From assembly GCA_037039685.1 (NCBI GenBank), contig JAWNGF010000006.1:1054001-1118000 (forward strand): a stretch of 64,000 bases of DNA, written 5' to 3'. Numbering within the stretch: the first letter of the stretch is position 1; every line of letters starts with the position of its first letter. Under the pieces are notes generated by a model that did not search any database, was not told the origin of the DNA, and saw only the letters and a list, made by a program, of their open reading frames with translations. The position numbers were made by a program, and so were the translations under genes. Shown in pieces: positions 47,101-56,972 of the stretch. The DNA is from Ceratobasidium sp. AG-K (Eukaryota; Basidiomycota; Agaricomycetes; Cantharellales; Ceratobasidiaceae).

Positions 47101-47678
47101 ATGGACCATTTGTTGTGAAGCGGAAGATAGGATCACATGCTTATGAGCTCAGTCTGCCAGCAACAATGAGGGTGCACCCTGTTTTCCACATTGACTTGCT
47201 CAGCCCTTACATAGAAGACACAGAGTTCAAGCAAAACCAACCCCAACCACCGCCAATAATCACTGAAGAAGGAGAAGAAGAATATGAAGTAGAGAAGATT
47301 TTGGACTGGAAGGAGACAAAGGATGGTCTTTTTTACAGGGTCAGATGGAAGGGTTATGGAAGTGAAGAAGACACAGAACAAAGGGCAGAAGATTTTGGTC
47401 ACCTTTCAAAGGTCATCAAAGACCTTCTACGCCGACACCCTGAAGCTCCCACGCCATCTAACTATGTTCCAGGAAAGATAAAAGGCAGAGGGGGCGCAAC
47501 TGGTAGTGACACTTGCAAAACTTGCTACTGCTCCCAAGTAAACCTCCAACTCCATGCACTTAACCTTTTCTGCTCTCAACAATGCCTGCTGTTACCCGTG
47601 CCACCATCTCCAAGAACCTTGTCCGCGTCCTCAAAGGAGCCGCCTTTGCCACAGCAAGGATCCTTGACGCAGGAGCCG
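44106..47678 (+). pseudogene. Element B1 pol: protease, RT, RNase H, integrase, chromodomain
   Basis: A single frame with one TGA at 45432-45434. Protease has INSGASKDF where D has IDSGASKNF. RT motif A reads SKINLRMGF and motif C reads VYIDNILVF, so both catalytic Asp are Asn; RNase H keeps ETDAS. Integrase has an HHCC domain (LHHDSRIAGHQG...CETC), a core IAFNFVVKLP with Asn at the first DDE position, SDQGTTFNS and HPQMDGITERINQ. The chromodomain (YEVEKILDW...YRVRWKGY) lacks the usual WEP tryptophan and reads DTEQRAEDF. Four catalytic losses make this copy inactive. The frame continues into the B2 LTR, where it loses meaning. Confidence 0.9.
47582..47678 (+). pseudogene. Element B1 ORF3, 5' part before the B2 insertion
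   Basis: The ATG at 47582 opens a frame different from pol, reading MPAVTRATISKN onwards to ILDAGA. It rejoins 51915-52582 exactly in phase when B2 and one AGCCG are removed (97 + 668 nt, 254 aa). The same length is found in B2 and D. Confidence 0.8.
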
Positions 47679-48137
47679 TGTCGTGAGCCTTGCTCACTCC
47701 ATTGGACTCGTCTGCGCCTCCTCCTATCTTGTGGCTGTGTTTACTATGTTTTGCTTCTCTTTTCCCGCCGCGTTGCCACCTTCTTGTGGTTGATTGTGTT
47801 ACACTGTGTAATGCGGCTGTGCTTTGTACAAGTCATGTCTGTTCATACAGCATGACGCACATGGACACTCCTGATTGGTAGACTTGCTTGACTCATGTGG
47901 CTGTGCTCTGTATGACTTGGCTGCTTCATGAATATATACAGAGGACCAACAAGCCTGGTAAACCCAGCTTGTTTTGTCTTGTCAAACATCCCCTTTGAGT
48001 GACACTTTGAACCGCCCCTACCCTCAAGAGCCTACAGACGCTTAAGTGTGTTGCGGTTCAAGAGGTCACTTAGGTCTTAGTGCCGTCCACTCTCCATCAC
48101 AGCTTGTCTCATAGCCACCAAGAAGAAGCTTATGACA
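47679..48137 (+). repeat. Element B2 5' LTR (459 bp)
   Basis: It begins TGTCGTGAGCC and ends GCTTATGACA. A TATA-type sequence ATATATACAG near 47932-47941 is followed by AGCTTGTTTTGT near 47967-47978. The primer site ACAAAACAAGCT follows two bases after the LTR at 48140-48151. Differences from the partner LTR (51451-51909) are mostly transitions. Confidence 0.92.
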
Positions 48138-48159
48138 TTACAAAACAAGCTTATCAACC

Positions 48160-49005
48160 ATGTCCATCCAGGAGGACACAGGATCATGCCTCTCAACACC
48201 ACTGTCAACAAGGAGAGGACCAAGCAGGGCTGCAAGACCCATGAGTTCTCTCAACAAGCAAGATATCGCACAAGCACGGGCCAGAGGACCAGCAAGGTCT
48301 TGCCCACAGAGTCAAGCCTCTATGCCCAGAACATTTGATGCTGAAAACGCTTTGGTCATCCAAGAAGAACCTACAATTGTCAGTAGGGAACCAGGAGATA
48401 TCACCAAAGACCCCACACCAGCCACAATTCAAATCACTATTTCAAACGCAAGTCCCAGACCTTTGCGTCCACTATGGCCCACAGCATTCAGAAGAGAGTT
48501 CTTCTCCCCGCAGCCTGAAGCTCAGTGGGGGCATAACCCTTGTTCCCATCAGACCCCCACCAACACCACACATTCCACATGCTCCCATTCCACATGTTAC
48601 ACAGGTTCCCCAGATTGGAGGTACTATCACCAATGCCGGTCCAATCCCAATGAACTCCCATGCCGGGACACCTGTAAACCCGGCACCACCACACGTACCA
48701 CAAGGATATTCCCAGCAACAAACGACTAACAACCAACGCGTCCCCGGAAATCTCAGTTCAAGTTCCAGCTCCAGCAGTAGAACCATGATCGGCAATCTTG
48801 ACGACCTTGATGACCTTCACCTCAGAAGACACAATGCACTCTTAAGGGTTATTGACGGAATGAGAATAGTGATTGACAGGAGACTCAACAGAATAGAACA
48901 AGTCACCCAGGTCCTAGCAAATAACCAACAGATCTTCAATAACTCCATGAATACCCTTCAAGAAACCCTCACGGATATTCTCAATGCCGCAAGGAACAGC
49001 AACCA
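48160..49005 (+). pseudogene. Element B2 gag, N-terminal part, frameshifted
   Basis: ATG at 48160 (MSIQEDTGSCLST), matching B1 and D. Near 48525 the sequence CTCAGTGGGGG has one extra base compared with D (CTCATGGGGG), so the first frame ends at 48729. The gag sequence goes on in the frame of 48335-49555. It breaks off after LNAARNSNHS, where the deletion joins it to pol. Confidence 0.85.
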
Positions 49006-51028
49006 TAGCAATATTCCAACAGCAGAACAAGTAATGATCAAGGAGGAACAATTCAGGGGGTTCTCTGGAGACATGAAGTTTGATATCATTGCGGACATCA
49101 GAGAAGTTCAAGCAGAAGATGAAAGCATTAGCCAAATCATAGAACTATGCAAAAAGAAAGAAGACCTGCCAAAATCGGTACAAGAAGGAATCAAGAACTA
49201 CAACTTTGAAGAAAACCTTCTCTGGTTTGATGGGAGAATCTATGTACCGGAAGACAAAGACACAAGGTTTAAGATCATGAGAATACACCATGACTCACCA
49301 ATAGCCGGTCACCAAGGACACGCACGCACACTGGAGCTTATCTCAAGAAGATACTACTGGCCAGGGCTAAAATCCACGGTGAACAAATATGTGGACTCAT
49401 GCGAACAATGCCAGAGAGCAAAAGGAACAAAAACTCACATACCATTGAAACCACTAGAGATCCCAAGGGGCCCATGGGAGGAAATTGCATACAACTTCAT
49501 TACCAAACTTCCTAAGTCACATGGGAGTGACAGCACATTGGTGGTCGTGGATTGATTCTCTCGCATTGCACATTTCATACCCTGCAAAGAATCAACAACA
49601 GCGGAACATTTGGCTGAAATTTTCTTGGAGAATATATGGAAGCTTCACGGTTTTCCACAAAGTACTGTATCAGATAGGGGAACTACGTTCAACAGCAAAT
49701 TCCTAAAGGCTCTATACAAGAAGATCAATATCACACCAAGCTTCAGCACAGCATACCATCCTCAAACCAACGGAATAACAGAACAAATAAACCAGTGGCT
49801 GGAAGCCTGGCTGCAAACGTTTGTAAATCACCAACAGGATAATTGGGCCCGACTCCTACCCATTGCAGAGTTCAGCTACAATAACCAAAGGGATAGCATC
49901 ACAGGGAAAACCCCCTTCAAAATCGTCTATGGCAGGGAACCCCTTTGGAATATTTCAACAAGGGAAACAACCACTCCAGAAGCAAACAACAAAGCGAACA
50001 GTTGGCAGAAGGTGTGGGACAAAGCCAAAGCAGCAATGGAATGGCATAGAAACAAGATAGAGGAAAAACAACCACCCAAATATATGGAGGGAGACCTAGT
50101 TTGGCTACTTGGGCAAAACATAAAAACAGATTGATCCAGTGAAAAACTTGAAAACAAAAAACACGGCCCGTTCAAAGTCAAAAAAGCTGTCTCTAGCCAT
50201 GCCTTGAAATTGGATCTTCCAAAAACAATGAAGATACACCCTGTTTTCCATAGCAACCTACTCAGCCCTTACAAGGAAGACAACAATTTCCAAAGAAACC
50301 AACCCTGACCTCCACTGGTGGAAACAGAAGAAGGGGAGGAAGAATACAAAGTGGAAAAAATTGTGAATTGGAAATTGACAAAGGAAGGACTTTTCTATAG
50401 GGTCAGATGGAAGGGATACGATTCAAAAGAAGACACGGAACAACGGGCAGAAGATTTTGGACATCTTGGAGGAATCATGAAGAAATTTCTGAAGGAATTC
50501 CCAGGAGCCCCAACACCCTCAAACTACAAACCAAAGGGTATAAAAGGGAGAGCTCAGCATGAAGAATACCCAACTTGCAAAACTTGCTCACTCTCAAACT
50601 CGCTTTACTCTCGATACGCTCTAAACCTTTTTTGTTCACCATGCCTGCCATGTCATGCCAAACCATCACCAACAACCTCATCTGTGTCCAGGAAGTCCCT
50701 GCCTTCCAAACCGCTTGCATCCTTGATGCACGGGCTGCGCTCTATGTCTTCAAAAGAAAGCAGCAACAACCAGGACGACTCATGTTCCATGCATCTGACG
50801 ACGTCCTACATTCAGACATGGGCAAACTGGAGTGGGTTGGAAGGAAGTGGCCAACAAAGATGCAACTGCAACGCAAGGACATCTACGTCTGCCAAGGATG
50901 CGCCGCCTTCCAGGTCTCGGAGGTGGTGCTCCTCTCCATCCACAAGCTCAACGTCGTCAAGTGGGGGCAGGAAGGAGCCTATTCAAGCGAGTGGTGCCCA
51001 GGGCGCAACGGTCGTCCACCATCTTTGA
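49006..51028 (+). pseudogene. Element B2 integrase and chromodomain
   Basis: It starts in frame with gag at NIPTAEQVMIKEEQF. It has the HHCC domain (IHHDSPIAGHQG...CEQC), integrase core IAYNFITKLP (Asn at the first DDE position), SDRGTTFNS and HPQTNGITEQINQ (the usual Glu context is changed to EQ). The chromodomain YKVEKIVNW...YRVRWKGYDS again lacks WEP. TGA stops lie at 49553-49555, 50132-50134 and 50306-50308; the last is CGA in D. The frame stays open past the chromodomain to 51028 over the first half of ORF3. Confidence 0.88.
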
Positions 51029-51405
51029 GGGCCAGGTGGTCCGATGCATGGGACAAAAACTTCGAGGCCAACTTGGCGGACCGGAGGATGGAGCGGGGAC
51101 AATACCAGAGGGAGAAGTTTCAATGGAAGCCGTTCTGGTGGCAGGAAAAGGAGGCCAATGTTTCACAATGGGCAGAGGCGGAGCCAGACGTTCAACAATG
51201 GTCAAAGGAGCATGTGGAGGAGCAGGAGTGGGTTATGGACTGGTCAAAGGCTGACTGGACCAACAAAGAGACATGGGAGAAATGGGAGGAGTACTGCGAC
51301 AAACTGGGTAACACTGTGTTCAACCCCATAGACCTAACAGAGGAGAAGGAGGATGACCTGGACGGCCTGGTAGAAAAGGCCAACAAGGACTGCTGGGTTC
51401 AGTAG
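50641..51405 (+). CDS. Element B2 ORF3, 254 aa, intact
   Basis: ATG at 50641 in a good context (TTCACCATGCC); upstream in-frame codons exist, but this start gives the same 254 aa as in B1 and D. Near the middle there is a CxxC (IYVCQGCAAFQVSEVVLLS). Then comes a Trp- and charge-rich helical region (WSDAWDKNF, KPFWWQEKE, QWSKEHVEE, WTNKETWEKWEEY). The acidic C-terminus contains NPIDLTEEKEDD (about 228-239), a SUMO-interacting-motif-like sequence. There is no transmembrane segment. The function is unknown. It overlaps the pol frame by 388 nt. Of the three family copies, two (here and in D) remain open. Confidence 0.7.
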   Translation: MPAMSCQTITNNLICVQEVPAFQTACILDARAALYVFKRKQQQPGRLMFHASDDVLHSDMGKLEWVGRKWPTKMQLQRKDIYVCQGCAAFQVSEVVLLSIHKLNVVKWGQEGAYSSEWCPGRNGRPPSLRARWSDAWDKNFEANLADRRMERGQYQREKFQWKPFWWQEKEANVSQWAEAEPDVQQWSKEHVEEQEWVMDWSKADWTNKETWEKWEEYCDKLGNTVFNPIDLTEEKEDDLDGLVEKANKDCWVQ

Positions 51406-51450
51406 TAAGGTCCCCTCAGGTTCCCCTCATGGACCTTAAAGGGGGAGTAA

Positions 51451-51909
51451 TGTCGTGAGCCTTGCTCACTCCATCGGACTTGTCTGCGCCTCCTCCTATC
51501 TTGTGGCTGTGTTTACTATGTTTTGCTTCTCTTTTCCTGCTGCATTGCCACCTTCTTGTGGTCGATTGTGTTACACTGTGTAACACGGCTGTGCTTTGTA
51601 CAAGTCATGTCTGTTCATACAGCATGACTCACATGGACACTCCTGATTGGTAGACTTGCTTGACTCATGTGGCTGCACTCTGTATGACTCGGCCGCTTCT
51701 TGAATATATACAGAGGACCAACAAGCCTGGTAAACCCAGCTTGTTTTGTCTCGTCAAACATCCCCTTTGAGTGACACCTTGAACCGCCCCTACCCTCAAG
51801 AGCCTACAGACGCTTAAGTGTGTTGCGGTTCAAGAGGTCACTTAGGTCTTAGTGCCGTCCACTCTCCATCACAGCTTGTCTCATAGCCACCAAGAAGAAG
51901 CTTACAACA
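51451..51909 (+). repeat. Element B2 3' LTR (459 bp)
   Basis: It begins TGTCGTGAGCC and ends GCTTACAACA; the polypurine tract AAAGGGGGAG lies just before it (about 51438-51447). It is the partner of 47679-48137. Confidence 0.92.
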
Positions 51910-51914
51910 AGCCG

Positions 51915-52582
51915 CCCTCCACGTCTTCAAGAGGGCACAACAAAGCTCCGGCAGAATGTACTTTAGGGCGTCGGACAACATCCTACACTTGGACCTGGGA
52001 GAATTCCAGTGGGTCAGAAATAAATGGCCGACATGCATGCAGCTCCTACAAAAGGACATCTATGTTTGTCGGGGATGCGCCGTGTTCCAGGTCTCGGAGG
52101 TTGTCCTCCTCTCCACCCATATGCTTGGAGTTGTCGAATGGGGACAAGAAGGGGCATACTTGAGCGAGTGGGTGCCAGGGTACGACGGGAGACAACCAAC
52201 GCTCCGACCTAGGTGGAACGACGCTTGGGATGCCAACTACAAGAGGGACCTGAGCGACTGGAAGATGGAAAGGGGAAGGTACCAGAAGGAGAAGTTTGAA
52301 TGGGCGATGAACTGGTGGAAATGGGAGGAGGCAGACGTGTCGGCATGGAAGGAGACAGAGCCGGACATGCGTCAATGGGATGAGGAGTTTGTGGAAACCC
52401 AGAAGAGGGTGCTGGACTGGTCCAAGGCCAACTGGACAAAGGAGGAGATGTGGGAAAAGTGGGAGAAGTTCATGGACAAACCAGGTAACACTGTGTTCAA
52501 TCCCATTGATTTAACTATTGATGAGGATGAGGGGCTGGAAGAACACTTGCTCGCAAAAAGCAAGGATTGCGAGATCCAGTAG
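51915..52582 (+). pseudogene. Element B1 ORF3, 3' part after the B2 insertion
   Basis: Continues from 47678 in phase: ALHVFKRAQQSS, then IYVCRGCAVFQVSEVVLLS, the Trp-rich helical region and the acidic end NPIDLTIDEDEG, stop TAG at 52580-52582. About two thirds of the residues match ORF3 of B2 and D by eye, including the CxxC and IDLT motifs. It was open until B2 landed in it. Confidence 0.8.
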
Positions 52583-52624
52583 AGCCCATCCAGGTCCCCT
52601 AGACGGACTCTTAGGGGGGAGTTA

Positions 52625-53082
52625 TGACATGAGCCAGCTCCCTCCATTGGACTTGCCTACCATCTTGCCCACCTGTTTCTCCCTATGTTTTGTGTTTCCG
52701 TTTCCGTTTGCCGCATTGCCACGTTCTTGTGGTTATTTCTGTTACACTGTGTAATGCGGCAGTGCCTTGTACGAGTCATGTCTGTTCATACAGCATGACT
52801 CACATGGACACTCCTGACTGGCTGTTATGTATGACTTGTGTGGCTACGCCTATGTATGACTCGGTCTCTTTCTGAATATTTATAGAGGACCAACAAGCCT
52901 GGTAACCCCAGCTTGTTTTGTCTTGTCAAAACATCCCTTTTGAGTGACACTTAGAACCACCCCTACCCTTTGGAACCTACAGACACTTAAGTGTGTTGTG
53001 GTTCAAGAGGTCACTTAGGTCTTAGTGCCGTCCACTCTCCATTGCAGCTTGTCTTATAGCCACCAAGAAGAAGCTTACAACA
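52625..53082 (+). repeat. Element B1 3' LTR (458 bp)
   Basis: Partner of 41663-42120. It begins TGACATGAGCC (one base different from the usual TGTCATGAGCC) and ends GCTTACAACA, followed by the GTTCC target-site copy. Confidence 0.92.
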
Positions 53083-54389
53083 GTTCCACTCAATGTTGCC
53101 CTCTCCAAGGTTGTTCCAAGACCTTTTTTCTCCATATTCCTAGCAATGAGTGCCGCATTGATTTCTTGAGTCCTAGTAAACAAATCTTGCAGGGATGCGC
53201 TGTGGCAATTGTATGCTTGTGACATGAGCATATCCTTGATGTTGTCCTGCAAACCAGCATAGAAATCGTCTTTCAAGGTCTGTTTGTTGTAGTCAAGGGG
53301 GGCTGAAAGAATTCTGAACTGAGTAATGTATTCAACCACTGTCTTGGTTTGAACCAGTGCCTTGTACTTCTGTTGATAGATTTCAACCTGTTCGATTTTG
53401 CCAAAAGCTAGCTCCCATTTGCGCTGGGAGACGTCCATGTCTGTGAAGATTGCTTGTGCAACCCCAGCATTGTGTAGATCTTGGAAGGGTCAAATCCAAT
53501 CAACTGCAGGGCCCCTCAGGTATGAAATGATTAGCCGGATTTTCTTCTCATCAGTGGCTGTGGCGTAGTGGGAATTGGCAATGTAGTTGGCACAGGAGTA
53601 AGTGAAGTCCCTGGTCTTTGCGCCTTGCTCCCCATTGAACTTGGTTGGTTTGGAAGCAGCTGATTTTTCTGTTCTTCCTGTAGAGAACAAGGTAGTGGTT
53701 GGTTGCGCTGGTTGGCTGGTTGGTGGCGCAAAACACATCATTGACCCTCTGAGTCCACATGTAGGTGCTGCCACTCCTCCTAAAGGAATACCCAGTTGGC
53801 TGGTGGAAAGGGTACCAGATGGTCCCGACAATCCCAAGCCTGTTGTTCTTCCAGTAGCCAAGATTCCTTGCGCCCTGACAGTGTCTCTAGTCGTTCCATG
53901 TTGATCAACCACTTTGTTATAGAGTTTGCGATTTTGATCTGCGATTTCTGCCAGCCGTTTGATACAGATGTTTCCATCATCCCTATTGTGTAGGACCCAT
54001 TTTTCTATGTGCTCCAGTTGTTCTGCCATGAGGCTTTGTCGCAGGGCCGTTTCTTTCAGGATGTACAGCATTTGTTTTGTTTCATCTCTTTTGTCCAATT
54101 CCCACCATTGATCACCCTTGTATTGTTCTATGGCAGGGGAAGGGGGTCTTGATTCGGCATTGAAGGTTTTATATGGGGCAGGTTGGGACCTGATGGTGGT
54201 ATCTCCCTCAGATCCTCCTTCTTTGCTCTTCTTTTTTGATGGAGGAGGCTCTGAAAAACGTGTTTGGGTGTAGGGAGTTTCAGGGACTGGTGGTGCAATA
54301 GGACTTTTGCCCTTAGATGTGGATGGACCAAGAGAATCCATTGTTGCTATGTACTCTTCAAATGAGTCCAACCATTTGCAACTGGTCAT
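53083..54389 (-). pseudogene. Element A gag, 5' part
   Basis: ATG at 54389. The N-terminal part is Pro/Ser/Lys-rich. A helical stretch follows (TKQMLYILKETALRQ, EHIEKWVLHNRD), then a Gly/Pro-rich linker. The gag core has KPTKFNGEQG, IRLIISYLRGPAVDWI, and EYITQFRILSAPLDYN, as in Ty3/gypsy capsid genes. A TGA at 53490-53492 after AVDWI is the only stop, at a position fitting Arg CGA. The frame runs into the B1 insertion at 53083 and resumes at 41657. B1 has moved the zinc knuckle 11.4 kb away. Confidence 0.88.
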
Positions 54390-54779
54390 AAGCTAAGATA
54401 AATGCTCTTCCTGGTGCGCTGCGACCACAAATGGCTAGTAGTGTTTGTAGAAGATGTCCCCTGGGTAGAGATGGATGGTTTAGGGGGAACCTAGTCAACG
54501 GTAGGTACAGGGCAAGGGGTATCAAGGGTCCTTGTTCCATTAGAATATGTAAGCGGCACTTCCTGATTAGGTGGCAACAGCTCAGTGATATCAGAGGATG
54601 GGGGACACTGTCAACGTGCTAATGGATGCAAGCTGCAATATGCCTTGATGTGTAAATGGTGCAGGGGGAGATGGGGATGTTAGCTGCACAATGGTGAAGG
54701 AAGTTCAATGCTCAAGTATGACCTGGTGATGAGAGACCTGGCTCTGACAGTGACGAGGGCTGTATCTGCAATGAAGGCG

Positions 54780-54793
54780 ACAAGACTTGTTCT
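54780..54793 (-). other. Element A self-type primer-binding site
   Basis: On the element's sense (minus) strand this reads AGAACAAGTCTTGT, two bases after the 5' LTR. It is the perfect complement of the 14 nt at 54947-54934 in the LTR. No tRNA 3'-end complement (TGG...) is present next to the LTR. Confidence 0.75.
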
Positions 54794-54795
54794 AG

Positions 54796-55241
54796 TGTCA
54801 CAACCCTTAGTTGAACCGTGGAGGCCGAGACTCCACAGGCAGTGAGGATGGGGGTTGGGACAACGACAAAGGTCAAATGTATGGTGCTTAGGCCTAAGTG
54901 AGTCACACAATGAGTGATGGGGAAAACGACAAGAGAACAAGTCTTGTGGAGACAAGACTTGTGTTGCTGGTATATATACTAACTACTGTGGCTATGTACA
55001 ATAGGAAGCAAGCGACAAAGGCAAACAGAACAAGAAGAGACAGGAGTCCAAGAGAAGCAGAGGCAGGACAAAGGAAACAAGATAAGTCCATGGACACCAA
55101 GGAGACAAGGGAACCAGCCAGGCAGGCATGTCCCGCAGTCATGGCTTACATAAAGGCGACTATATGCGCCAAGGCGAAAAGAACAAGACCAAGCACAAAA
55201 GAACAGGACAACAAAGAGAGAAATAAGAAAAGGTTGTGACA
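54796..55241 (-). repeat. Element A 5' LTR (446 bp)
   Basis: Same length and ends as 36632-37077, adjoining the TSD CAAAC at 55242-55246. It carries the TATA box and predicted RNA start for the minus-strand transcript. Confidence 0.93.
54934..54979 (-). promoter_or_regulatory. Element A LTR promoter: TATA box and predicted RNA start
   Basis: On the minus strand TATATATA lies at about 54978-54970. The sequence ACAAGACTTGTTCT at 54947-54934 starts 25-30 nt downstream, where transcription would be expected to begin. It can also pair with an upstream ACAAGTCTTGT (11-bp stem, 4-nt loop CTCC) to form a hairpin. The RNA start is an inference. Confidence 0.55.
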
Positions 55242-55246
55242 CAAAC

Positions 55247-56469
55247 CCTACTTTCTTGGAACAGATGCATCAGGGGTGGCAATGGGGATGATTCTCTCAC
55301 AACAACAGGACGATGGATACCTACACCCAATTGGTTTCTTATCACAGAGTTTCACAGCACCACAAATGAACTATGACATGCATGACAAGGAAGTTTTAGC
55401 CATCATTACAGCCGTGAAGCACTGGAGATTACATCTGGAAGGAACTAGGGAACCAATTATGGTTTACTTGGATCATAGGAACCTGACTTACTGGCAAACA
55501 GCAAAAACCTTTAACCAACAACATAACAGATGGTATCAAGAACTGGTGTCTTGTAACTTTGAAATACACTACTGACCAGGAAAACTTTCCAGCAAACCAG
55601 ACCTCTTATCAAGATGTTCCAAACATCATGATATACCAAATGCAGAACAGATCATGATACATCAGGAAAGATTCAAAGGTTTTGCAGTGGAATTAGGAAG
55701 GGACATTATTGCAGAAATCACAGAAGCACAAGGGGAAGACAAATTGCTTACCACACTTGTCCTAGCAGTCAAAGACAGGGAAAACCTTCCCCCTAGTGTC
55801 AGGAAGCAATTCAAGGATCAGAAAATGATGGAGGGACTCCTATGGTACAAGGGTGCAATCTATGTTCCAGAAGATAAGGATCTACACCTGGAATTACTAC
55901 AAAAACATCATGATTCACCAACTGCTGGTCACCAGGGACAAGCAAGAACCCTAGAGCTTCTCTCGAGGTGGTACTACTGGCCAGGAATGAAAGCAATGGT
56001 TGACAGATACATAGACTCCTGCAAAACATGCCAAAGGAGCAAGGGACACATACATTAAGTACCAGCAAAACCACTAGCTATAGCAATGCATCCTTGGGAA
56101 GTCATCAGCTATGACTTCATTGTCAAGCTACCCAAATCAGCTGGATGGGACAGTATCCTGGTAGTGGTAGACCAACACAGCAAAATGGTGCATTTCATCC
56201 CTTGCAAAGGAGTTGCAGATCTCTTTCTGTCAAATGTTTGGAAGCTTCATGGTTTACCCAAGCAAACAATCTCCAACAGAGGAACCACCTTCAATAGTCA
56301 CTTCCTATGTTCCCTTTATGAAAAACTTGGAATCAACCCTTGCTTCAGTACAGCATTCCACCCTCAAACTGATGGGCAGTCAGAATGAGTTAATCAGTGG
56401 CTTGAAGGTTTTCTCAGGGCTTTCATCAACTACAGACAGGATAACTGGGCGCAATGGCTACCCATTGTG
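55247..56469 (+). pseudogene. Element C pol fragment 2: RNase H and integrase
   Basis: After the CAAAC target copy the frame goes on as TDASGVAMGMILSQQQ (RNase H, Asp kept), NYDMHDKEVLAI and a HHCC domain (KHHDSPTAGHQG...CKTC). The integrase core is ISYDFIVKLP, SNRGTTFNS and HPQTDGQSE. Stops: TGA at 55573-55575 and 56386-56388 where Arg is expected, and TAA at 56056-56058, possibly Gln CAA. It ends at WLPIV, where element D is inserted. Confidence 0.87.
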
Positions 56470-56927
56470 TGTCGTAAGCTTCTCCTTGATGGCTATGAGA
56501 CAAGCCGCAATGGAGAGTGGACGGCACTAAGAGCTAAGTGACCTCTTGAACCGCAACACACTTAAGTGTCTGTAGGCTCTTGAGGGTAGGGGTGGTTCAA
56601 AGTGTCACTCAAAGAGGATGTTTGACAAGACAAAACAAGCTGGGGTTACCAGGCTTGTTGGTCCTCTATATATATCTGAAAGGTGACCAAGTCATACAAA
56701 GCGCAGCCACATGAGTCAAAGCAGTCTACCAATCAGGAGTGTCCATATGAGTCATGCTGTATGAACAGACATGACTTGTACCAAGCACAGCCACATTACA
56801 CAATGTAACAGGAAAACCACAAGAAGGTGGCAACACGGCGGGAAAAGAGAAACAAAACATAGTAAACGCAGCCACAAGATAGGAGGAGGCGCAGACAAGT
56901 CCAATGGAGTGAGCAAGGCTCATGACA
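56470..56927 (-). repeat. Element D 3' LTR (458 bp)
   Basis: On the sense strand it begins TGTCATGAGCC and ends GCTTACGACA. It is the partner of 63232-63689. Confidence 0.92.
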
Positions 56928-56972
56928 TTACTCCCCCTTTAAGGTCCATGAGGGGAACCTGAGGGGACCTTA

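Larger units (their letters stand above)
47679..51909 (+). mobile_element. Element B2: deletion derivative of the B family, TSD AGCCG
   Basis: The LTRs are 459 bp (47679-48137 and 51451-51909), flanked by AGCCG at 47674-47678 and 51910-51914. The internal part goes from gag straight into the integrase region near 49000-49012. The end of gag, protease, RT and RNase H are therefore deleted. Integrase, chromodomain and ORF3 remain. It is inserted in ORF3 of B1 and is the innermost element of the stack. Its sequence is much closer to D than to B1. Confidence 0.93.
41663..53082 (+). mobile_element. Element B1: Ty3/gypsy chromodomain retrotransposon, TSD GTTCC, split by B2
   Basis: The LTRs are 458 bp (41663-42120 and 52625-53082), flanked by GTTCC at 41658-41662 and 53083-53087. 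The order on the plus strand is LTR, primer site, gag, pol in another frame, extra ORF (interrupted by B2), polypurine tract (AGGGGGGAG near 52613-52621) and LTR. The element sits inside the gag gene of A in the opposite orientation. B1 belongs to the same family as B2 and D but is clearly diverged from them. Confidence 0.93.
36632..55241 (-). mobile_element. Element A: Ty3/gypsy chromodomain retrotransposon, TSD CAAAC, split by B1
   Basis: Two LTRs of 446 bp (36632-37077 and 54796-55241) begin TGTCACAACC and end GGTTGTGACA. The element is flanked by CAAAC at 36627-36631 and 55242-55246. I count 13 differences between the LTRs (about 3%), nearly all transitions. Order on the minus strand: 5' LTR, self-type primer site, gag (interrupted by B1 at 53082/41663), protease, RT, RNase H, integrase, chromodomain, extra ORF, polypurine tract (AGAAGGGGGGG, complement of 37081-37091), 3' LTR. 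Without B1 and one TSD it is about 7.2 kb. It sits in the RNase H region of element C. Confidence 0.93.

Noticed and set aside
50641..51405. ORF3 as an env gene
   Set aside because: It has the env position but no signal peptide, transmembrane segment or glycosylation-rich ectodomain; it is Trp-rich, charged and has an acidic tail.
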